A stretch of 64,000 nt of DNA from Actinomycetota bacterium (lineage in GTDB: Bacteria > Actinomycetota > Acidimicrobiia > IMCC26256 > VFJJ01): NCBI GenBank assembly GCA_009886115.1, contig VFJJ01000011.1, forward strand, positions 91,348-155,347, given 5' to 3'. Below, in pieces: positions 49,444 to 57,304 of the stretch. Position 1 is the stretch's first letter. Each line of letters starts with the position of its first letter. The notes under the pieces are model-generated. The model saw nothing but the letters and a program-made list of their open reading frames with translations. It had not been told where the DNA came from and did no database searches. A program made the position numbers and the translations under genes.

Positions 49444-51336
49444 GTGATCCTCCGAGGACGTCGCTCGCACTCTGTATCCGCCGTGTTGCTCGCGGCGATG
49501 TTTAGCGCGGCAATGCTCGCGGCCTCGAGCGCCCAGCCGGCCGGCGCCTATCCCGGGGCGCCGTGGTTCGAGCCGAACAGGCCGTACACGCAGAACTTCC
49601 CCGACCCGGCGATCCTGGTCGACGGGGGCCGCTACTACGCCTACGCCACGACCACGGGAGGGGCCTACCTCCCGGTCATGACCTCGACCGACGCCGTCAC
49701 CTGGACGGCCCGGCCCCGGTACAGCCCCAACCCCTACAACTCCGACCCGTTCTACAACGACGCCCTGGTGCAGGCGCCGAGCTGGGGAACCGACGTGAAC
49801 CCGGGGCAGCGGCTGGCCAAGGAGCTGCGGGCGCCCGGCGTAACGAAGATCGGCTCGACGTACGTGGCGTTCTCGACGGTGCGGACCCAGGCCGGGAACC
49901 CGGGCCGCTTCTGCATCAGTGTTGCCACGGCCACCGCAGCGATCGGACCGTTCCGTGACACGACGAGCGGCCCCCTCGTCTGCGACAGCGATCCGGCCGG
50001 CTCGATCGACCCGCAGCCGTTCGTCGACCCGGCCACCGGGACGCCGTGGCTGCTCTGGAAGAGCGAAGGAGTGCCGGGCTTGCAACCCACTCGCGTCTGG
50101 ATCCGCCAGCTCGACGCTGCCGGCACCGGATTCGCCCCGGACTCGTCGGCCGTCAGCCTGCTCTTCACCGACCAGCCCTGGGAGGGGAACCTCATCGAGA
50201 ACCCGGCCATGGTGCGGTGGCAGGGCCGGCTGTTCTTGTTCTACTCGGGGAACGAATGGCCGTCAGCCAACTACGCCGCGGGATACGCAGAGTGCGCCAC
50301 GCCGGTCGGACCCTGTACCAAGAACCCGAACAACCCACTGCTCGCGTCTCGGGGCAGCGAGCTCGGTCCGGGGGCTCCGGCGCCGTTCGTCGACCTGGAG
50401 GGCAACCTCCGGGTGGCCTACCACTTCTGGAACGCCCCGTACACCAACTATCCCGCCTTCCCGGCGTGCCAGTCGGCGGGTACGTGCATGTCCCAGGGAC
50501 AGCGCCGTATGAAGGTCGCGTCGCTGGTTCTCACCGGCAACGGGCTCGTGGTGGGCGCGCCGGCCGTCGGCCCCGGATACTGGATGCTCGGTCGCGACGG
50601 CACCGTCTACCCCTTCGGAGGGGCCGCGTTCCTCGGTGAACCCAAGTCGCAGCTGGGTTTCGGGGTGACGGCCGTCGATGTCGAGTCGACCCCGTCGGGG
50701 AAGGGCTATCTCGTGCTCGACCGGATCGGGCGGGTGTTCTCCTACGGAGACGCGGCCGCGTTCGGCGCGCCGGGCAACGCCCCCGTCGACGGAGCCGGCG
50801 GCGAGCGAGCGGCATCGATCTCTGTGACGCCGAGCAACGGTGGGTACTGGGTCTTCACCAACCGTGGACGGGTGTTCGGCTACGGCGACGCGCGGACCTT
50901 CGGCGACCTCTCGGGCGTGGCCCTCAACGGACCGGTTCTCGGCTCGATTCCCACGCCCACCGGGGCCGGGTACTTCATGGTCGGCTCTGACGGCGGCGTC
51001 TTCGCGTTCGGTGACGCCCTGTTCTCGGGCTCGACCGGCAACATGGTCCTCAACCAACCGGTCGTTGGGCTGGTCCCGACGCCCACGAACCGGGGCTACT
51101 GGCTCGTAGCCAGCGACGGGGGCGTGTTCGCGTTCGGCGATGCGACGTTCCGGGGTTCGATGGGCGCGGTGCGGCTCAACCAACCGGTCAACGGGATGAT
51201 CCGCAATGGCACGGGTTATCTCATGGTCGCCAGCGACGGCGGCATCTTCAACTTCAGCGACCAACCGTTCTTCGGCTCGCTCGGCGGGACGCCGATCCCG
51301 CATCCGATCGTCGCCGCTGCCGTGAAGGACAAGTAG
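49444..51336 (+). CDS. Secreted GH43-like glycosidase with GYW repeats
   Basis: The 630-residue protein has a signal peptide (VSAVLLAAMFSAAMLAASSAQPAGA). Residues 40-370 form a five-bladed GH43-like fold: NFPDPAILVDGGRYYAYATT gives the base Asp, GSIDPQPFVDPATGTPWLLWK the pKa-setting Asp, and WEGNLIENPAMVRWQGRLFLF the acid Glu. Arabinan or xylan side chains are usual substrates. Residues 378-625 hold six GYW-type repeats (GYWMLGRDGTVYPFG, GYLVLDRIGRVFSYGDA, GYWVFTNRGRVFGYGDA, GYFMVGSDGGVFAFGDA, GYWLVASDGGVFAFGDATF, GYLMVASDGGIFNFSDQ), as in the protein at 31884. The start is GTG 49444. Confidence 0.88.
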   Translation: MILRGRRSHSVSAVLLAAMFSAAMLAASSAQPAGAYPGAPWFEPNRPYTQNFPDPAILVDGGRYYAYATTTGGAYLPVMTSTDAVTWTARPRYSPNPYNSDPFYNDALVQAPSWGTDVNPGQRLAKELRAPGVTKIGSTYVAFSTVRTQAGNPGRFCISVATATAAIGPFRDTTSGPLVCDSDPAGSIDPQPFVDPATGTPWLLWKSEGVPGLQPTRVWIRQLDAAGTGFAPDSSAVSLLFTDQPWEGNLIENPAMVRWQGRLFLFYSGNEWPSANYAAGYAECATPVGPCTKNPNNPLLASRGSELGPGAPAPFVDLEGNLRVAYHFWNAPYTNYPAFPACQSAGTCMSQGQRRMKVASLVLTGNGLVVGAPAVGPGYWMLGRDGTVYPFGGAAFLGEPKSQLGFGVTAVDVESTPSGKGYLVLDRIGRVFSYGDAAAFGAPGNAPVDGAGGERAASISVTPSNGGYWVFTNRGRVFGYGDARTFGDLSGVALNGPVLGSIPTPTGAGYFMVGSDGGVFAFGDALFSGSTGNMVLNQPVVGLVPTPTNRGYWLVASDGGVFAFGDATFRGSMGAVRLNQPVNGMIRNGTGYLMVASDGGIFNFSDQPFFGSLGGTPIPHPIVAAAVKDK

Positions 51337-51355
51337 CGCGCTGCCGGAGTCCTGC

Positions 51356-51403
51356 CAACTGTCAGCGTGGAGGGCCGTATCCGGCCTCTCACGCTGACAG
51401 TTG
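51356..51403. repeat. 48-nt palindromic element, copy 2
   Basis: A left arm starting CAACTGTCAGCGTG (51356-51377), TATC loop (51378-51381) and right arm ending ACGCTGACAGTTG (51382-51403). The outer 14 pairs are perfect. Same length, loop and arm ends as 44117-44164. It lies between convergent stops here. Confidence 0.85.
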
Positions 51404-51419
51404 GAGCGGTGGTACGGGT

Positions 51420-52652
51420 TCAGGCGATGGTGCCGGCGCTTCGCAGGGCGCCCAGACGGGCGTCGTCGTAGCCCAGCGCCGAGCGCAGCACGTCGTCGGT
51501 GTGCTGGCCCGGCGTGGGCGCGGTGGCGGGCGACGGCAGCCCGTCGCTGAAGCGCAACGGGGTCGCGATCGTGGCCGGGCCGGCGGTGGGCGTGCTCCAG
51601 TGGGTGCGGGCGGCGAAGTGGGGATCGTCGACGGGGCCATCGGGATGGTGCACGGGCGCGATGGGCACGTTGTGCGCGATACCGAAGTCGATCCATGCGG
51701 CCGTGGTACGGGTCGCGAAGATCGCCGCGAGCTCGCGGCGTAGCTCACGGTTGCCCCGGGCGTGCTCGGCCACCTCGGCGCCGGGCCAGCGCTCGTAGAG
51801 ATCGAGACGGTCGACCGCCGCGCAGAGGTTGTGCCAGAACACCCGCTCGGAGGCCATCACGAGGAGATGGCCGTCGAGCGTCGCGTAGTACTGGTAGCGG
51901 ACGGCCTCGCTCATGTCGAGGTCGGCCGCCGGCACTGAGGACCCCGCCGGCGCTCTCGGCGCCAGCAGGCCGTCGCGGCGGGCTCGTGACGCCTCGATGC
52001 GGCTGAAGGCCCATCCGGCTGCGGCGTCGGCCTGGGCGATCTCCACGGCTGCCCCACGGCCGCGGGCCCGGGCCTGCAAGAGCGCGGCCACGATGCCCAG
52101 CGCCCCGTAGAGGCCGCCGGCGTGGGTGCCGATGTCGGTGGCGCCGAGGCCCAGGCTCACGAACTCGTCAGGCCCGGCGACGGGCGGGACGAGCCCGGCG
52201 TAGGCGTCGAACGCGACCCCGTGGGCCGGCGCCGTGGCGTAGGGCCCGGTCGAGCCGTACCCGGAGACCGATGCGAACACGACCATGGGATTGAGCTCGA
52301 GCAAGCGGTCGATCGGAAACCCCATGCGGGCCAACGCTCCGGCGCGGAGTCCCTCGATCACGACATCGGAGACGGTCACCAGCTCGGCGAACACAGCGCG
52401 GCCTTCTGGGCTGCGGAGGTCGAGGCCCAGGCTCCGCTTGCCCCGATTCCAATGCCAGTGCAGCACCGAGAGGCCATCGATGTGCGGCCCGCCCGTGGTC
52501 CGCACGTAGTCGGGCCGTGCCGGCTCCTCGATCTTGATGACCTCGGCGCCGAGATCGGCCAGGTGCATCCCGACACTGTCGGGGGCGAGCAGCGCGATCT
52601 CGAGCACGCGCACCCCGGCGAGCGGTCCTGACCCTTCCACCCAGTTGCCCAC
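51420..52652 (-). CDS. Family III CoA transferase (CaiB/BaiF)
   Basis: The 410-residue enzyme moves CoA between carboxylic acids. It has the family pattern GPLAGVRVLEIALLAPDSVGMHLADLGAEVIKIE at the start, then NRGKRSLGLDLRSPEGRAVFAELV and DVVIEGLRAGALARMG. GLGATDIGTHAGGLYGALGI contains the catalytic Asp. GTG 52652 begins just before the conserved region. Together with dehydrogenases, synthetase and thioesterases nearby it may activate or recycle acids in an oxidation pathway. A 22-bp hairpin lies between it and the thioesterase gene upstream. Confidence 0.92.
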   Translation of the reverse strand: MGNWVEGSGPLAGVRVLEIALLAPDSVGMHLADLGAEVIKIEEPARPDYVRTTGGPHIDGLSVLHWHWNRGKRSLGLDLRSPEGRAVFAELVTVSDVVIEGLRAGALARMGFPIDRLLELNPMVVFASVSGYGSTGPYATAPAHGVAFDAYAGLVPPVAGPDEFVSLGLGATDIGTHAGGLYGALGIVAALLQARARGRGAAVEIAQADAAAGWAFSRIEASRARRDGLLAPRAPAGSSVPAADLDMSEAVRYQYYATLDGHLLVMASERVFWHNLCAAVDRLDLYERWPGAEVAEHARGNRELRRELAAIFATRTTAAWIDFGIAHNVPIAPVHHPDGPVDDPHFAARTHWSTPTAGPATIATPLRFSDGLPSPATAPTPGQHTDDVLRSALGYDDARLGALRSAGTIA

Positions 52653-52691
52653 CGATGCCCCCCACCGACGCCGCCGGCGTCGCCGACGCCG

Positions 52692-52738
52692 AAATTTGTG
52701 CAGGAATCGTCGCCTCGCGACGATTCCTGCACAAATTT
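52692..52738. repeat. 22-bp perfect inverted repeat
   Basis: AAATTTGTGCAGGAATCGTC and the next two bases (52692-52713) pair perfectly with 52717-52738 across a CTC loop. The AT-rich outer ends stand out in this GC-rich DNA. It lies between two genes on the minus strand, 18 bases after the thioesterase stop and 40 before the CoA transferase start, so it could attenuate or terminate transcription or stabilise the upstream message. Confidence 0.85.
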
Positions 52739-52755
52739 GGAGAAGGACTCGGACA

Positions 52756-53448
52756 TCAGGTCCGAATGCGACCCTCGAACTGGTACCGGGACGGGTCGAC
52801 GGCGATGAACAGACCGGTGGCGTCGGCGGTCACCGACCCGTCGCTGGTCACGCAGGTGGCGATCGTGAACACCTTGCGCCCCTCGACCCGCTCGACGCGG
52901 GCCTCCAAGAGCAGGTCGGTGTTCAAGGGCGTGGCCGCTCGGTAGTTGACCGTCATCGACGCGGTCATGCAGAGCTGACCCGACAGCGACGAAGCGGCTG
53001 CGAGCACGTAGTCGAAGGCCGTGCCGAGGTAGCCGCCGTGCAGCATCCCCGGCGGGCCCTCGTACTGCAGCGTGTACCTGACCCGTCCGACGACCCGGTC
53101 GGCGAAGCGTTCGAGCACGAGCGGCGGCGCCATGGGGTTGGCCGGGCCGACGACGGTGTGGGTCTCCATGATCGCCGTGTTGTCGCCCGAGCGGACGGTC
53201 GCCCCGGGAGTGTCCTCGTAGCGTGAGGTGCGAGCGTGGGGCGCGAGCTCGGCAGCGAGCCGAGTGGCCTCGTCGGCGATCTCCTCGATGAGGCCGGCGG
53301 GAGCGGCCGAGTGGACCATCGTCCGCATGAGCGACCGCACCGCGTCGGCAGCGCGCCGGGCCGGGGTCGCCCCATCGGTCGGCCAGCCAACGGGTGCCGC
53401 GCCGTCGCTCCTGGCCGGCGCCGGGGGGTCGTCGTATTCGGCGGCCAT
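52756..53448 (-). CDS. PaaI-type hot-dog thioesterase
   Basis: The 230-residue protein has a C-terminal hot-dog domain (residues 100-225) with YEGPPGMLHGGYLGTAFDYVLAAAS, the HGG motif of PaaI/FabZ-like thioesterases, then MTASMTVNYRAATPLNTDLLLEARVERVEGRKVF. The first 95 residues are helical (DAVRSLMRTMV, ADEATRLAAELAPHA) and typical of mycobacterial-type PaaI homologues. It hydrolyses an acyl-CoA of unknown structure. Its stop is close to the CoA transferase gene and it starts six bases after the upstream dehydrogenase. Confidence 0.88.
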   Translation of the reverse strand: MAAEYDDPPAPARSDGAAPVGWPTDGATPARRAADAVRSLMRTMVHSAAPAGLIEEIADEATRLAAELAPHARTSRYEDTPGATVRSGDNTAIMETHTVVGPANPMAPPLVLERFADRVVGRVRYTLQYEGPPGMLHGGYLGTAFDYVLAAASSLSGQLCMTASMTVNYRAATPLNTDLLLEARVERVEGRKVFTIATCVTSDGSVTADATGLFIAVDPSRYQFEGRIRT

Positions 53449-53454
53449 CGTGCC

Positions 53455-54651
53455 TCAACCCGGCTCTCGGGGTAGGCCCAGCCCCAGTTGGGCGATGGTG
53501 GTGCGTTGGATCTCGTTGGCGCCGACGCTCAACGTGGGGTGCAGCCGTTCGACGGCCTCGTAGGCGAACCATCGGCCGAGCGGAGGCTGGGCGAACCAGC
53601 CCGGCGCCGCGAGCACGTCCGGGCCCAACAGCCGGGAACCCGAGCGGGCGATGCCCTGAAGGAGCTCCGTCGCCCAGACCTTCACCGAGGCCGACTCGAC
53701 GACCGGCGCCCCTCCGACGTCCTGGGCCCACAGGACCCGCTCCGCGAAGCGCATCCCCAGCCAGAACCGGGTGACCAGTGACGCGAGCTCGTCGCGCACC
53801 GTGGGGTCGCGGGTTCCCCGGGCCAGCTCGACCAGGGCCTCGAGGTTGCGCCGGGCCCAGCCCAGCCAGGCCATGCCCGAACGCTCGTTGAGCAACGCCG
53901 CACCGAGTTGACGCCAGCCCCGGGATCGTTCGCCCAGCAGCGCCTCGGCGCCGACGATCGCCCCGTTGAAGCGGATCGTCCCGAGGTCCCAGCCGTTGGC
54001 GGTGCGGACCCGTTCGACCTCGACCCCGGGCGTCGACATGGGCACGAGCAGCATCGACAGGCCCTGGTTGCGAACCGTCCCCGGCTCGGTGCGGGCGATG
54101 GTGAGGCACCAGTGCGCCTTGTGCGGACCGGTCACGAGCACCTTCTCGCCGTCGATCACGAAGGCGGTCGGCTCGCCGTCGGCGCCGTGCTCGTCGGGGA
54201 AGGCCGTCGTGGTGATCTCGGCCAGGTCGGAGCCGGCGCCGGCCTCGGTGTAGGCGATGGCGGCGTTGATGGTGCCGGCGATGGCCGGGGGAAGGAAGGC
54301 GTCCTTCTGAGCCGGGCTCCCGAACTGGATGACCGTCGGGGCGACGAGAGCCACCGCGGTGTCGATGAGCGGCGCGTCGTGGTAGGCCGCCTCGTGCGAC
54401 ACCACGGCCTGGAACGAGCGCGGACGGCCCTGGCCACCGTGCTCGACGGGCAGGCTGACACCGAGAAGCCCGGCGGCGCCGGCCTTGCGTAGCACCGACG
54501 ACTCGAACCGCTCCGACCAACCGGTGAGATCGCGCCCGTCGCGATCGGCGTCGGTTCCCTCGCTCATCCACCCGGCCAGTTGCTCACGCAGCCCACGCCG
54601 GAACGCTGCGAGCTCGTCGGGGAAGCAGAAGTCGGGAAGCTCCCCGGACAT
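53455..54651 (-). CDS. Acyl-CoA dehydrogenase
   Basis: The 398-residue enzyme has LPVEHGGQGRPRSFQAVVSHE, AAIAYTEAGAGSDLAEITTTA for FAD, VIDGEKVLVTGPHKAHWC, NGWDLGTIRFNGAIVGAEALLG and the C-terminal HPTLSVGANEIQRTTIAQLGLGLP. The last motif (GANEIQRTT) replaces the usual GGTxEIQRN. ATG 54651 has GAGG seven bases upstream; residues further out overlap the divergent kinase leader. It leads a three-gene minus-strand unit with the thioesterase and CoA transferase. Confidence 0.9.
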   Translation of the reverse strand: MSGELPDFCFPDELAAFRRGLREQLAGWMSEGTDADRDGRDLTGWSERFESSVLRKAGAAGLLGVSLPVEHGGQGRPRSFQAVVSHEAAYHDAPLIDTAVALVAPTVIQFGSPAQKDAFLPPAIAGTINAAIAYTEAGAGSDLAEITTTAFPDEHGADGEPTAFVIDGEKVLVTGPHKAHWCLTIARTEPGTVRNQGLSMLLVPMSTPGVEVERVRTANGWDLGTIRFNGAIVGAEALLGERSRGWRQLGAALLNERSGMAWLGWARRNLEALVELARGTRDPTVRDELASLVTRFWLGMRFAERVLWAQDVGGAPVVESASVKVWATELLQGIARSGSRLLGPDVLAAPGWFAQPPLGRWFAYEAVERLHPTLSVGANEIQRTTIAQLGLGLPREPG

Positions 54652-54764
54652 CGTCACGCCTCGAGACGCTAGCCAACGGGTTCGAACGATGTTTCGGTAT
54701 CGCCGTGGCATCGGGGGGATCAACCCGGTACCGTTTCGACAGCCGGCGAGGCAGGAGGTGGCCG

Positions 54765-55640
54765 ATGGCGTTCTCGACCGACGATGCTTCGCCGCTTCTC
54801 GGCATCCCCGGCTACGAGAACGTCCTCGAGATCGGTCGGGGCGGGTTCGGGATCGTGTACCGGGCCCGCCAAGCGGAGCTCGATCGGGTGGTCGCCGTGA
54901 AGGTGCTCACATCCGTCGTCGACGCCAAGGCGTTGCAGCGTTTCGACCGCGAGCGCAAGGCCCTCGGGGCGTTGTCGGACCACCCCAACATCGTCACGAT
55001 CTTCGAATCGGGCACCACCGCACGCGGCATGCCGTTCCTCACGATGGAGTTCCTGGCCGGCGGATCGTTCGGCGATCGGCTGGCGAGTGCCGGTGCGGTC
55101 GATTGGCCGAGCGTCGTCGCCATGGCGGTCTTGGCGCCAGGGCCCCCGCTTCCGCCGCCGGTAGCCACCACGTCACCCGCGACGAGCACGACGCTCGCTC
55201 CGGTGCTCATGCCCGACGTCATCGGCCTCAGCCAAGCGGCGGCCCGTTCAGCAGTCACCGACCTCCAGCGCAGCTTCAAGCCGCAGGGCTACTTCGCGTA
55301 CACCGAGAGCCTGAAGTGCAACGGCAACACCGATCCCAGCCTGTTCGGCACGGTGCACGCCCAGAGCCCTCCGGCCGGGACTGCCATGTTCTTCCAGCAG
55401 CCGGCCAGCATCGACATCTACGAGACCTGCACGACGGTCCCCAACCTCCTCGGTGCCGACCGGAACTCGCAGGCACCGGCGCTCGTGCTCCAAGCTGCCC
55501 TCCAGGCCACGTACACGATGGGCGCTTGTCAATCCGGTGTCGGATCGAACGTCGTCATCGCCCAGGATCTGGCCGATGGATCGATCGTCAAGACCAACTC
55601 GATCGTCAGGGTCACCTTCACTCCAGCGAGTTGCCCGTAG
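54765..55640 (+). CDS. PASTA-type Ser/Thr kinase with catalytic core deleted
   Basis: The 291-residue product starts as a normal kinase: EIGRGGFGIVYRARQAELDRVVAVKVL (split glycine loop and Lys), the C-helix RERKALGALSDHPNIV, and MEFLAGGSFGDRLAS. After WPSVVAMAV the sequence jumps directly to VLAPGPPLPPPVATTSPATS, an extracytoplasmic linker, then two PASTA-like units: VLMPDVIGLSQAAARSAV and TTVPNLLGADRNSQAPAL. HRD, DFG, APE and the membrane helix are all absent, though the frame is intact. It cannot be an active or membrane-anchored kinase. An in-frame deletion of about 700-900 bases is the simplest cause. AGGAGG before ATG 54765 is excellent. Confidence 0.88.
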   Translation: MAFSTDDASPLLGIPGYENVLEIGRGGFGIVYRARQAELDRVVAVKVLTSVVDAKALQRFDRERKALGALSDHPNIVTIFESGTTARGMPFLTMEFLAGGSFGDRLASAGAVDWPSVVAMAVLAPGPPLPPPVATTSPATSTTLAPVLMPDVIGLSQAAARSAVTDLQRSFKPQGYFAYTESLKCNGNTDPSLFGTVHAQSPPAGTAMFFQQPASIDIYETCTTVPNLLGADRNSQAPALVLQAALQATYTMGACQSGVGSNVVIAQDLADGSIVKTNSIVRVTFTPASCP

Positions 55641-57304
55641 TGAGCGTTTCTCGCCACCAGCCTGTGACGATCCCGGACGTGGTGCGCGACGCCGCCCGCC
55701 GTTGGCCCGACGGTGAGGCGCTCGTCGTGGGGGAGCGGCGCTGGACCTTCACCGAGCTCGCCGGCGAGGTCGACCGGCATGCGGCGACGCTCGTGCGCGA
55801 CGGCATCTCGACGGGTGATCGTGTCGCTCTCTGGGCGCCGAGCTCGGCCGAGTGGATCATCACCGCGCTCGGTGTGCTCGCAGCCGGCGCCACGGTCGTG
55901 CCGCTCAACACGCGCTACAAGGGGGTCGAGGCGACCGACATCCTGAACCGGTCGCGAGCCAGGATCCTGTTCACCAGCATGGGCTTTCTCGGTCTCGACT
56001 TCCCGCAGGCCCTGGCCGACACCGGCATCGCGCTCCCGACGCTCGAGCGCATGGTGCTCCTCGGCGTCGACGCCATGGCGGTCTTCGACACGACGGTGTC
56101 GGGAGCGCTCCCGAACGTGGGGCCCGACGACATCAGCCATGTCCAGTACACCAGCGGCACCACCGGCGCTCCGAAGGGGGCGATGCTGCGCCATCGGGCG
56201 ATGGTCGACACGACCCGCATCTGGACCGACGCCGTCGGCCTCGGTCCCGGCGATCGCTACCTCATCTCGAGCCCGTTCTTCCACATTGCCGGGCACAAGA
56301 CGGGCATCCTGGCGTGCATCACCGCCGGGGCGACCATGGTGCCGGTGCCGCTCTTCGACGCCGACACCGCCCTCGAGCTCATCGAGCGCGAGCGGATCAC
56401 CGTGATGCAGGGGCCGCCGACGATCTTCCATTCGCTGCTCGCCCATCCCGATCGCGGTCGGTTCGATCTCAAAAGCCTGCGGCTGTGCGTGACGGGCGCC
56501 GCCACCGTGCCTGTCGAGCTGATCCGACGCATCCGTGCCGAGCTGCCCTTCGAGAGCGTGATCACGAGCTACGGGCTCACCGAGACGACAGGCGTCGCCA
56601 CGATCTGCTCCGCCGACGATCCGCCGGAGGTCATCGCCCACACCTCGGGGCGGCCCATCCCCGGTGTCGAGGTGCGCATAGCAGCGATGGACCCCACTCG
56701 AGTCGACGGGCCCCGTACCGGCACCGGCCGCGTCGACGGGCCCAGCTCCGGCGACGCCGAGCGCACCGGTGAGATCCTGGTGCGGGGCATCGGGACCATG
56801 GCGGGCTACCTCGACGATCCCGCGGGTACGGCCGAGACCATCGACACCGAGGGTTGGGTCCACACCGGCGACGTGGGCCGCCTCGACCAGCAGGGCAACC
56901 TGGTGATCACCGATCGGCTCAAGGACATGGTGATCGTCGGCGGGTTCAACGTGTACCCGGCCGAGGTCGAGAACCTGATGCTGGCCCACCCGGCGCTGGC
57001 CCAGGTGGCGGTCGTCGGTGTCGCCGACGAGCGTCTGGGTGAGGTCACCGTGGCGTACGCGGTGCTGCGCTCCGACGGTGTCGGCGGTGTCGACGGTGCC
57101 GACGACCCGGGGGGTCCGGAGGGTCCGAGCTCGACGGCGGAGGAGCTCGTGGCGTGGTGCCGAGCGCACATGGCGAACTTCAAGGCTCCCCGCCAGGTCG
57201 TGCTGGTCGAGGGCCTGCCCACCAACGCTGCCGGCAAGGTCGACAAGCTGGTCCTGCGTGAACGAGCGCGGCGAGGCACCGCGCCGGGCAGAATGCCGTC
57301 ATGA
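55640..57304 (+). CDS. Acyl-CoA synthetase (AMP-forming)
   Basis: The 554-residue ligase activates a carboxylic acid to its CoA ester. Core motifs are VQYTSGTTGAPKGAMLRHRA (P-loop), SSPFFHIAGHK, ITSYGLTETTGVA, WVHTGDVGRLDQQGNLVITDRLKDMVIVGG (split for length) and the catalytic Lys in LPTNAAGKVDKLVLRE. It resembles FadD3/FadD17-like actinobacterial enzymes. Two low-complexity insertions (TRVDGPRTGTGRVDGPSSG and VGGVDGADDPGGPEG) occur at surface loops. GTG 55640 overlaps the kinase stop. It is followed by an overlapping selenoprotein gene. Confidence 0.92.
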   Translation: MSVSRHQPVTIPDVVRDAARRWPDGEALVVGERRWTFTELAGEVDRHAATLVRDGISTGDRVALWAPSSAEWIITALGVLAAGATVVPLNTRYKGVEATDILNRSRARILFTSMGFLGLDFPQALADTGIALPTLERMVLLGVDAMAVFDTTVSGALPNVGPDDISHVQYTSGTTGAPKGAMLRHRAMVDTTRIWTDAVGLGPGDRYLISSPFFHIAGHKTGILACITAGATMVPVPLFDADTALELIERERITVMQGPPTIFHSLLAHPDRGRFDLKSLRLCVTGAATVPVELIRRIRAELPFESVITSYGLTETTGVATICSADDPPEVIAHTSGRPIPGVEVRIAAMDPTRVDGPRTGTGRVDGPSSGDAERTGEILVRGIGTMAGYLDDPAGTAETIDTEGWVHTGDVGRLDQQGNLVITDRLKDMVIVGGFNVYPAEVENLMLAHPALAQVAVVGVADERLGEVTVAYAVLRSDGVGGVDGADDPGGPEGPSSTAEELVAWCRAHMANFKAPRQVVLVEGLPTNAAGKVDKLVLRERARRGTAPGRMPS

